Assembly (NCBI GenBank): GCA_009885595.1
Contig: VFKJ01000427.1
Location: 1 to 6,818, forward strand
DNA: 6,818 nucleotides
Direction of reading: 5' to 3'
Source: Myxococcales bacterium
Lineage (GTDB): Bacteria; Myxococcota; Myxococcia; Myxococcales; Myxococcaceae
Below are positions 1 through 5,775 of the stretch, in pieces. Under the pieces are notes generated by a model that saw only the letters and a list, made by a program, of their open reading frames with translations, was not told where the DNA came from and did not search any database. Numbering within the stretch: position 1 is the first letter of the stretch; each line of letters begins with the position of its first letter. The position numbers and the translations under genes were made by a program.

Positions 1-165
1 CTTCGTCCTTCGGGACCGCGGGGGCGCTGGTTCTCCAGGGATCTGGCCGCAGCCTGCTGCTTCGGCGCCCACCGACTCGGTGGGCTGTGCCACAGGTGTG
101 CCAGAGGAGAACGAAAACAGGCTCAAACAGCGGACTCAGTGGAGGCAACCCACGAGCTATCCGGT
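1..165 (-). ncRNA. Candidate structured RNA, possibly 6S-like (left end open)
   Basis: No protein gene is visible here, but the DNA folds into nested helices forming one long rod: 25-29 with 128-132, 30-36 with 106-112 (7 bp), 42-47 with 100-105 (6 bp), 53-56 with 93-96, and an apical palindrome 67-75 with 77-85. Read on the minus strand, the unpaired side (113-127) is TTTGAGCCTGTTTTC. This resembles the TGAGCC-then-T-rich stretch on the 5' side of the central bubble in proteobacterial 6S RNA. The opposite strand can instead form a small CTGG-AGAA-CCAG hairpin (27-38), comparable to the alternative bubble hairpin of 6S RNA. 6S RNA binds sigma70 RNA polymerase holoenzyme and damps transcription. 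A convincing closing stem is not seen and may lie left of the window. The ends and the strand are uncertain, and another structured RNA is possible. Confidence 0.35.
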
Positions 166-174
166 TGAAACGAG

Positions 175-247
175 TGCCCAAGGCCGGAATCGAACCAGCG
201 ACACGGGGATTTTCAATCCCCTGCTCTACCAACTGAGCTACTTGGGC
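175..247 (-). tRNA. tRNA-Phe (anticodon GAA)
   Basis: Read on the minus strand, this is a full 73-nt cloverleaf that delivers phenylalanine to UUC/UUU codons. The acceptor stem is GCCCAAG/CTTGGGC with discriminator A. The D arm is GCTC/GAGC around AGTTGGTA. The anticodon stem GGGGA/TCCCC encloses loop TTGAAAA with anticodon GAA. The variable loop has 5 nt, and the T arm is GCTGG/CCGGC with loop TTCGATT. The 3' CCA is not encoded (CTC follows), so it must be added by tRNA nucleotidyltransferase. The gene lies 47 bp downstream of the ATPase stop codon in the same direction and ahead of the structured-RNA candidate. Confidence 0.96.
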
Positions 248-269
248 TGACCTGCGTGAAGCGGCGCTG

Positions 270-298
270 CTTGTGCCCCACGCCTCCCAAGTCGTCAA
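270..298 (-). promoter_or_regulatory. Candidate sigma70-type promoter for tRNA-Phe
   Basis: On the minus strand, TTGACG (293-298) matches the -35 consensus TTGACA at five of six positions. It is followed, after exactly 17 bp, by CACAAG (270-275), a weak -10 element matching TATAAT at three of six positions. Initiation would fall near 263, leaving a leader of about 16 nt before the mature tRNA end at 247. The -35 element overlaps the TGA stop codon of the ATPase gene (295-297). A weak -10 is common in high-GC genomes, but chance is not excluded. Confidence 0.35.
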
Positions 299-1020
299 GA
301 ATGATCGAGACCTGACACCGCGGCCACCTCGGCCACCGCCGCCGACGTGCCATCGACCAGTTTCCCGTCGGCCATCAGCACCACCCGCTTCGCCCGCTTC
401 ATGATCCGCGGATCGTGGGTGCTGAACAGGAACGTGACCCCACGCGACGCATTGAGCCGCTCCATCAACTGCAGAATCTGCTCGCTGGTGCCCGAGTCCA
501 GGTTCGCGGTCGGCTCATCGGCGAGCACGATCTCCGGCTGCGTCACCAGCGCCCGCGCGATCGCCACCCGCTGCCGCTGCCCCCCCGACAGCTCATCGGG
601 TCGGTGCTTGAGCACGCTGGTCAGCCCCACCTCCTCGGCGAGCAGGTCCACCCGCTTGCGCAGTGCCCGCCGATCCTCCTTCCGCAACAGGCAGGGGAAC
701 TCGATGTTCTCCGACACGTCGAGCACGGGGATCAGGTTGAAGGACTGAAAGATGAACCCGATCTTCCGGTTCCGCAGCGCGGCCATGTCGTTGAAGTCGC
801 GCCCCGCCAGCTCTTCGTTGTCCAGCTTGTACGAGCCCGCGTCCGAGCGATCGAGCAGCCCGATGATGTTGAGCAGGGTCGTCTTCCCGCTCCCCGACGG
901 ACCCATCACCACCGTGAACTCCCCGGCCTCGACGTCGAGGTCCACCCCGCGCAGCGCGGGCACCGAGGTCTTCCCCAGCTGGTACGCCTTGGTGATGCCC
1001 TTCAAGCTGATCAACGCCAT
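295..1020 (-). CDS. ABC transporter ATP-binding protein, LolD/MacB type
   Basis: This 241-residue cytoplasmic ATPase would power the two permeases encoded upstream in the operon. All nucleotide-binding motifs are intact: Walker A GPSGSGKT (40-47), Q-loop Gln92, signature LSGGQ (144-148), Walker B IVLADEP with catalytic Glu169 (164-170), D-loop NLD (173-175) and switch His202. The length and the stretch GLLDRSDAGSY after Walker A fit the family of LolD, FtsE and the MacB nucleotide-binding domain, which drives mechanical work on the periplasmic side rather than classical substrate channelling. The ATG is preceded by AGGGGAAG and lies 12 bp after the in-frame stop of the barrel gene, so no upstream start is possible. 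As the last gene of the cassette it sits apart from its permeases. It might serve a macrolide- or lipid-exporter-like complex instead of lipoproteins. No terminator hairpin is seen before the tRNA. Confidence 0.93.
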   Translation of the reverse strand: MALISLKGITKAYQLGKTSVPALRGVDLDVEAGEFTVVMGPSGSGKTTLLNIIGLLDRSDAGSYKLDNEELAGRDFNDMAALRNRKIGFIFQSFNLIPVLDVSENIEFPCLLRKEDRRALRKRVDLLAEEVGLTSVLKHRPDELSGGQRQRVAIARALVTQPEIVLADEPTANLDSGTSEQILQLMERLNASRGVTFLFSTHDPRIMKRAKRVVLMADGKLVDGTSAAVAEVAAVSGLDHS

Positions 1021-1032
1021 GGTGCTTCCCCT

Positions 1033-2394
1033 TTAGAAAAATGCGCGTGCCTGAAGCAGCATGCGGGTCTTGAACGGCGACAAGCTGAACTGTCCGTACG
1101 TCGCTTCGCCCACCTTCACGCCCAGCTCCTCCGGGCCCGCGACCGGCACGTAGAGCGCCGCGGTGAGCTGCAGCCACTCGGTCGGCGTCCACTGCAGCTG
1201 CGGCACCAACTGCATCGAGAGATCCTCGAGCCCGACCAGCGCGGTGAACGAGAAGTTCCAGTCGTCCACGAACTGCGGCTGGCTGAACTGCGCCGTGAGG
1301 TAGTGCCTGCGAAACGCCTCGAGGGTGAACTTCTGCGGAGCGCCGGGGTCGCCCGTGCTGCCCGAGAGCGCCGCCTGCGCCACCGCGGGGTTCTGCACGA
1401 TCAACTTCGCCAGCCGCTCGAAGCCGGCCGCGTCCTGGCCTTCCCCGTTGTAGTAGTACTCGACCATGAACATGCCGTTATCGCCGAACTGGTAGCGGAA
1501 CCCGGCGATCGCGCGCGTGTTGAGCCAGGTCTCCTCGAGGTACGGCCGGCTCACCACCGCGGTGCCGCTGAACAGGCACTTCGCCGGCAGGTCCACGCAG
1601 TCGCCGTTCGCCACCAGCCGCGCCGAGCCCGTGTACAGCAGCGCCTCGGCGTGCACCTCGAAGTCACCGAACACGCGCGAGAGCGAGAGCCCGCCGCGGG
1701 ACTTGGTGCGGAACGCGTCCGCGTACAGGTTCGAGTAGCCGTAGATGAGGTTGATGTCGACGTCGCCCAGCAGCAGGTACAGCCGCGAGGTGAAGACGAA
1801 GTGCGCCTCGTCATCGCGATCGTCGCTGGAGCTGCCGCGCACCGACTCCGCCGTGGGCAGGTCCGGAGAGACCACCAGCCCCGTGGGCAGCCCCGCGTAC
1901 TGCCGCGTCACCTTGCCCGCCACCACCGCGCTGATCGCCACCTTCTCGAAGCCCCACTCGGCCTCCGCCAGCCACGCGCCCGCACGCTGAAAGGCCGGGT
2001 CCGTCGGATCCTTCGGCGGGTTGAGCAGGTCCGTCGGGTTGAACGAGAGCCCCGCGCCCCAGACGATGCGCTTCTTCCCGAAGAGCAACCTGAAGTGGTC
2101 CTGCAGCGGGAGATCGGCGTACGCCTCGGACAACACCACCGACGGCCGGTACTGCGGGAGATCCTTCTCCTCGCCCTGCAGCTCCCACGCGCCCTGCCAG
2201 AACAGCGACGCGTCTGCGAAGAAGGTCACCTTCTCGTGCGGCGTCAGCTTGAGCTGCGCGTTCGCCTCGCCCAGCAGCGTCAGCGCCGGCGTCCCGTCGA
2301 ACTGAGTGAAGGCCCCCGTCAGCCGCGTGTCGACGTAGCCCGTCGTGGTCACGATCGAGGCCTGGCTGAGGAGGAGGAGAAGGAGCGTGTTCAT
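1033..2394 (-). CDS. Outer-membrane beta-barrel (porin-like) protein
   Basis: This 453-residue protein has a short leucine-rich signal peptide (about 1-12, SQA before a likely cleavage site). It then shows repeated alternating polar/aromatic strands with short turns, such as EAHFVFTSRLYLLL (196-209), AIAGFRYQF (295-303) and FMVEYYYNG (309-317). It ends in Phe-Phe, the usual C-terminal residue recognised by the BAM assembly machinery. These traits indicate an outer-membrane barrel. The stretch GKKRIVWGAGLSFNPTDLL (106-124) recalls the GRQ-x-WG...NP motif of DUF1302-like and related barrels, but the exact family is not recognised. Cys266 and Cys273 are seven residues apart in a likely surface loop and could form a disulfide. 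The gene follows the LolA-like gene after 65 bp containing a repeat, with a weak ribosome-binding site. Its place in the operon suggests it receives, passes or exposes the substrate at the outer membrane. Confidence 0.75.
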   Translation of the reverse strand: MNTLLLLLLSQASIVTTTGYVDTRLTGAFTQFDGTPALTLLGEANAQLKLTPHEKVTFFADASLFWQGAWELQGEEKDLPQYRPSVVLSEAYADLPLQDHFRLLFGKKRIVWGAGLSFNPTDLLNPPKDPTDPAFQRAGAWLAEAEWGFEKVAISAVVAGKVTRQYAGLPTGLVVSPDLPTAESVRGSSSDDRDDEAHFVFTSRLYLLLGDVDINLIYGYSNLYADAFRTKSRGGLSLSRVFGDFEVHAEALLYTGSARLVANGDCVDLPAKCLFSGTAVVSRPYLEETWLNTRAIAGFRYQFGDNGMFMVEYYYNGEGQDAAGFERLAKLIVQNPAVAQAALSGSTGDPGAPQKFTLEAFRRHYLTAQFSQPQFVDDWNFSFTALVGLEDLSMQLVPQLQWTPTEWLQLTAALYVPVAGPEELGVKVGEATYGQFSLSPFKTRMLLQARAFF

Positions 2395-2432
2395 GGGTTT
2401 CTCAAGTGAGATGCGTCCAGCCCTCTCCCCGA

Positions 2433-2456
2433 CCCTCTCCCCCGCAGGGGAGAGGG
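2433..2456. repeat. GGGGAGAGGG inverted repeat with extra half-copy
   Basis: CCCTCTCCCC (2433-2442) and GGGGAGAGGG (2447-2456) form a perfect 10-bp hairpin with a 4-base loop. A further direct copy, CCCTCTCCCC, lies at 2421-2430 and could pair instead. It sits 3 bp beyond the stop codon of the LolA-like gene and is the main content of the only wide gap in the operon. There is no T-tract on either strand, so it is not a typical intrinsic terminator. It may be a dispersed intergenic repeat or an mRNA processing or stability element that separates upstream from downstream expression. Confidence 0.75.
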
Positions 2457-2459
2457 AGG

Positions 2460-3170
2460 TCAGTGGCCCAGGTCAGAGAGGCCGAACTTGCCCTCGCCCA
2501 CGGTCGCGGCGACGTCGACCGATTCCCACAACATCTCGCTGAAGCGCTGGGTGGCGATCTCGTTGCGCATGGTGATCTTCGCCGGGCGCTTGAGCCCGTT
2601 GCCGAAGTCCTTCACCTCGGAGAAGTCGGCCGAGCGCAGCATCTTCCCGCTCGCCGTGTAGTACTCGCCGTGCACCGGCATCCCCAGCGGCTCGCGCGTC
2701 ACCCACAGCTTCACCGAGTCGTAGGCGGAGTCCGGCGTCTTCGCCTTGAGCTCCACCACCCACTGATCGGCCTTCTTCGGGTCCTCCTTCACCGTGCCCT
2801 CGTAGTCGCGCGTGTAGTTGGCGCGCAGCACGTCGGCGTTGTTGAAGTCACCGCCCTGGAAGTTGTCGCGCGACGCCAGCCGCAGCGCGCGCTTCAAGTT
2901 GGGCATGTAGACCCAGAAGTTCTCCCCGTTGCGCAGCATCTCCTGGCCGCGCACCGCCGCCGGCTCCTGGAACCAGAGGCGCATCTTGTCGTCGACCCCC
3001 TTGAGGATGGCCATCTTGTAGCCGCGCGTGCTGCCGTCATCGCGGTGCGCCGTCATCTGCGCCACCGCCTTGAAGGTGGGCGGCGCCATGATCGCGTCGT
3101 ACTTCGCGAGGACTTCTTTCGTCGACGGAGGCTCGGCGGAGAGCAACAGCGCGAGGAGGAGCGAGGTCAT
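2460..3170 (-). CDS. LolA-like periplasmic carrier (outer membrane lipoprotein-sorting protein type)
   Basis: The 236-residue product begins with a short hydrophobic signal (MTSLLLALLLSA, cleavage near 12) and has no cysteine, so it should be a soluble periplasmic protein rather than a lipoprotein. The core reads as the LolA-like fold annotated as outer membrane lipoprotein-sorting protein (resembling PF17131): GYKMAILKGVDDKMRLWF (50-67), a conserved FWVYMPNLKRALRL (85-98), then GGDFNNADVL (106-115) and TRDYEG (120-125), followed by further beta strands. Proteins of this fold shield acyl chains of lipoproteins or lipids in a hydrophobic half-barrel. The ATG follows AAGGA. The permease stop lies in frame 12 bp upstream, which fixes the upstream limit of the start. 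Its position between permeases and an outer-membrane barrel fits a shuttle role. The substrate, lipid or lipoprotein, is not visible. Confidence 0.85.
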   Translation of the reverse strand: MTSLLLALLLSAEPPSTKEVLAKYDAIMAPPTFKAVAQMTAHRDDGSTRGYKMAILKGVDDKMRLWFQEPAAVRGQEMLRNGENFWVYMPNLKRALRLASRDNFQGGDFNNADVLRANYTRDYEGTVKEDPKKADQWVVELKAKTPDSAYDSVKLWVTREPLGMPVHGEYYTASGKMLRSADFSEVKDFGNGLKRPAKITMRNEIATQRFSEMLWESVDVAATVGEGKFGLSDLGH

Positions 3171-3182
3171 GGGTGAGTCCTT

Positions 3183-4397
3183 TCAGGGAGAAGAGAGTGC
3201 TTCGACGGGGCGCATGCGCGCGGCGCGCAGGGCAGGGGAGACCGCGGCGAGCACGCTGCCGAGGCAGGCCGCGCCCACCACGATGAAGGGCACCGCCGGC
3301 AGCAGCGTGGGCATCATGCGGAAGTAGCCCTGGCCCGCGCCCATCGAGATGGTGACGCCGCCGCCGCTGCGCGCCAGCTCGATCAACAGCACCGCCAGGC
3401 CCAGCCCCAGCGCTGCCCCCAGCGCCGCCTGCAGGAAGGCCTCCAGCATGAACAGCCGCGCCACCATGCTCCGGGTCATGCCCACGGCCAGCAGCGTGCC
3501 GATCTCCCGGGTGCGCTCGAGCACCGTCATCAAGAGCGTGTTGGCCACCCCGAACAACGCGATGATCAGGAAGAACACCGACACCCCGCCCAGCACCGCG
3601 CGCTGCAGCAGCCGCGCGTCCCTCAGCGCCGGGCGCAGCTGCTCCCAGGTCTGCACCTCGAAGCCCTCGCCCAGGGCAGCGCGGAGCGCCGCGGCCGTCT
3701 CGTCGAGCTGGCGCACGTCCTTCACCGCGACCACGTACTCCGTCACCTTGCCGTCCATGCCCAACAGCGACTGCGCGAAGGCGAGCGGCACCGTCACCGC
3801 GCGCTTCCCTTCCATCGGGTTCTGCCCGGCCAGCACGCCGCGTGGCTCGAGATCGAGCGCGTTGTCGCGGCCGCCCAGCCCCTGGGCCTGCAGCATCAGC
3901 GGCACCCCCGGCTTCAGGTCGAGCGCGCGGTTGAGCTCCAGGCCCACGTGCGCCCCGTTGCGATCACCCGGTTTCAGCGGGTCGCCCTCGAGGTAGAGGT
4001 CGATCTTCGGCAGCACCTCTCGCACCGTCTGCGCGTCGATGGCGGTGATCATCGCGATCGTCCCCCGGCTTCCGTTGGTGAGCAGGCCGTTGAAGACGAT
4101 GCGCGGGGTGAGCGCCTTCACGTTGGGCGTGGCGCGCAGCTTCGCTTCCACCGCGGCGTCCTGGGTGAGGTTCAGGGCCAGCGGCTGGCGATCGCGCTTC
4201 TCGAAGTAGCCGGTGCGGTGCACCTGAATGGCGCCCACCCGCGACTCGATGGCCTCGGCCACCATCGACTCGCTCACCCCCATCACGAAGGCCGAGAGCA
4301 GCAGGCTCATGGTCACCCCGAAGAACAGGGCGCCGATGGTGATGGCCGAGCGGGCCTTCGCCCTGAACACGTTCCGCAGCGCGAGTCGCATGAGCAT
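3183..4397 (-). CDS. FtsX/MacB-family ABC transporter permease B (LolC/LolE-like)
   Basis: This 404-residue inner-membrane protein has the four-helix FtsX-like layout: TM1 about 18-41, a large periplasmic domain about 42-266 (MacB-type core), then TM2 about 267-292, TM3 about 317-340 and TM4 about 366-388. VLERTREIGTLLAVGMTR (292-309) is the conserved cytoplasmic segment that couples to the ATPase, and the end carries the family P-LRAARMRPVEAL pattern (388-401). GAIQVHRTGY (55-64), just after TM1, is nearly identical in permease A, so the two are diverged paralogues and probably form a heterodimer, as LolC and LolE do. The ATG at 4397 follows AAAGG after 5 nt; Met3 is possible but less well spaced. 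The in-frame stop of permease A lies 12 bp upstream. Which partner binds the LolA-like carrier cannot be told from the sequence. Confidence 0.9.
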   Translation of the reverse strand: MLMRLALRNVFRAKARSAITIGALFFGVTMSLLLSAFVMGVSESMVAEAIESRVGAIQVHRTGYFEKRDRQPLALNLTQDAAVEAKLRATPNVKALTPRIVFNGLLTNGSRGTIAMITAIDAQTVREVLPKIDLYLEGDPLKPGDRNGAHVGLELNRALDLKPGVPLMLQAQGLGGRDNALDLEPRGVLAGQNPMEGKRAVTVPLAFAQSLLGMDGKVTEYVVAVKDVRQLDETAAALRAALGEGFEVQTWEQLRPALRDARLLQRAVLGGVSVFFLIIALFGVANTLLMTVLERTREIGTLLAVGMTRSMVARLFMLEAFLQAALGAALGLGLAVLLIELARSGGGVTISMGAGQGYFRMMPTLLPAVPFIVVGAACLGSVLAAVSPALRAARMRPVEALSSP

Positions 4398-4409
4398 GGT
4401 GACCTTTCT

Positions 4410-5639
4410 TCAGCGACCCGCGAGGGCCTGCACCGGGCGCAGCCGGCTCGCCCTGAAGGCGGGGTAGAGGGCGAAGAGCACGGCGCCGCCGACGGCGGTG
4501 AGCAGCACCCCGGCGGTGAAGCCGAAGGTGAGGAAGGGGAAGATCTCCATGCTCATGGTGGCGCTGGGCGGGGTGAAGGTGATGCCGCGCTGCGCGAGGC
4601 CGAAGGTGAGCCCCACCATCAAGAGCAGGCCCCCCGCTGCGCCGAGCACGCCCAGCACCAGCGCCTCCAGGAGGAACAGGGTCATCACGCTGGCCCGCGT
4701 CACCCCCACCGCCATCATGGTGCCCACCTCGCGGGTGCGCTCCAGCACGCTCATCAGCATGGTGTTGGCCACCCCCAGCAGCATCAGCATCACGAAGACG
4801 ATCGAGACGATCACCGAGATGCCGTCCTGAATGCCCATGATGGTCTTCCGCTCGGGGGCCAGCTCGTTCCAGAGGTGCACCTCGAACTGCGGCCCCAGCG
4901 CGGCGCGCAGCTCGGCGGCGATCTGAGGCAGGCGGTTGACGTCGTCGACGCCCACCGCGAGCTCGGTGATGCGCCCTTCCATGCGCAAGAGGCGCTGCGC
5001 CAGGCTCAGCGGCACCACGGCGATCTTCATCTCTCCGGGCATCATCGCGCGCATCGCCCCGCCGACCTGCGCCAGCTCCCCGTTGAGCGAGCCGTCGCGA
5101 TCGGGCGCGAGCAGCACCGCCTCTGACTCGCGCTTCGCCCCGAAGGCCGCCGCCAGCGCGTCGCCCAGCACCACGTGCGTCTCGTCGAGCACCGTGCCTT
5201 CGGTGAAGAGCTTGCTGCGCTGCGGGGTGACGGCCGGCTCGAGCTTCGGGTCCACCGCCACCGCGGCGAAGAAGAGCGCCTCTGGCTGCTCCTGGCCCTC
5301 CGGCACCGAGAGGGTGAGGGTGCCGGCGAACTGAATGCGCGGCGCTACCGCGGTGACCCCCTTCACCCCGCGCACCTTCGAGAGCAGCGCCTCGTCGGCC
5401 TCGAAGTCCATCGACAGCGGGGTCGACATCACGTTGGCCAGGTAGCCGGTGCGGTGAATCTGCAGCGCCCCCAGGGTGGTCTCGATGCTCCCCTTGATGA
5501 TGTTGCCCTGCAGGCCGTTGAGCACCCCGCGGATGGTGCCGACCGCGGCCACCCCGATGGTCACCGCGGCCAGGGTGATCAACGTCCGCCGGCGATTGCG
5601 CAGCACGTTGCGGAAGGCCATCGAGAGCAGGGGGTTCAT
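4410..5639 (-). CDS. FtsX/MacB-family ABC transporter permease A (LolC/LolE-like), first gene of the operon
   Basis: The product has 409 residues. A basic N-terminus (RNVLRNRRR, 10-18) precedes TM1 (about 19-37), then a periplasmic MacB-type domain (about 38-272), TM2 about 273-297, TM3 about 321-346 and TM4 about 367-393. GALQIHRTGY (57-66) and VLERTREVGTMMAVGVTR (298-315) mirror permease B, and the end RASRLRPVQAL (396-406) is the usual FtsX-family tail. With permease B and the ATPase it should form a MacB/LolCDE-type machine that moves substrate out of the inner membrane to a periplasmic partner. The ATG is preceded by a GGGGG run that could act as ribosome-binding site; Met7 is an alternative start without better signals. 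The gene is divergent from the histidine kinase, with tandem palindromes between them. MacB itself has a fused ATPase, which is absent here. Confidence 0.9.
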   Translation of the reverse strand: MNPLLSMAFRNVLRNRRRTLITLAAVTIGVAAVGTIRGVLNGLQGNIIKGSIETTLGALQIHRTGYLANVMSTPLSMDFEADEALLSKVRGVKGVTAVAPRIQFAGTLTLSVPEGQEQPEALFFAAVAVDPKLEPAVTPQRSKLFTEGTVLDETHVVLGDALAAAFGAKRESEAVLLAPDRDGSLNGELAQVGGAMRAMMPGEMKIAVVPLSLAQRLLRMEGRITELAVGVDDVNRLPQIAAELRAALGPQFEVHLWNELAPERKTIMGIQDGISVIVSIVFVMLMLLGVANTMLMSVLERTREVGTMMAVGVTRASVMTLFLLEALVLGVLGAAGGLLLMVGLTFGLAQRGITFTPPSATMSMEIFPFLTFGFTAGVLLTAVGGAVLFALYPAFRASRLRPVQALAGR

Positions 5640-5700
5640 GACGGCCCCCAGCAGAGCACGGGCGATGCCAACCGCTCTCCCTCGGAAGAGGGCGCTGAAC

Positions 5701-5740
5701 CGTCGGAGGTCCGACGACTGCCTGTCGGCTTTCCGACAGG
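5701..5740. promoter_or_regulatory. Tandem palindromic operator candidate, GTCGG-N4-CCGAC twice
   Basis: Two inverted repeats share identical half-sites and spacing: GTCGG-aggt-CCGAC (5702-5715) and GTCGG-cttt-CCGAC (5724-5737). Their centres are 22 bp apart, about two helical turns, placing both on nearly the same DNA face. The perfect arms extend to 7 bp (5701-5707/5710-5716) and 8 bp (5721-5728/5733-5740). They lie in the divergent intergenic region, about 61 bp from the permease A start and 35 bp from the kinase start. This is the usual design of a dimer-binding operator. The second could alternatively be a hairpin in the kinase leader. Confidence 0.6.
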
Positions 5741-5775
5741 TGACGGGGCGCCTTCCTTCGGTGCACTCTTGGCCC

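Noticed and set aside
67..85. A terminator for the tRNA from the 9-bp palindrome GCCCACCGA/TCGGTGGGC
   Set aside because: No T-run follows on either strand, and the palindrome nests at the tip of the larger rod-like fold.
415..2409. A 664-codon open frame on the plus strand opposite the ATPase and barrel genes
   Set aside because: Its product is rich in Arg, His, Leu and Val repeats with no recognisable domain and spans two well-supported minus-strand genes. It is a typical antisense shadow in GC-rich DNA.
2421..2456. An intrinsic terminator after the LolA-like gene
   Set aside because: The hairpin is strong, but neither strand has a T-tract after it, and same-strand genes continue 39 bp further on. 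It is better described as a repeat or processing element.
3948..5126. A 392-codon plus-strand open frame rich in His, Gln and Glu
   Set aside because: It is antisense to the two permeases, with biased composition and no plausible fold.
5679..5692. A small CCCTC-GGAA-GAGGG hairpin in the divergent intergenic region
   Set aside because: A 5-bp stem without further symmetry or repetition is expected by chance in this base composition.
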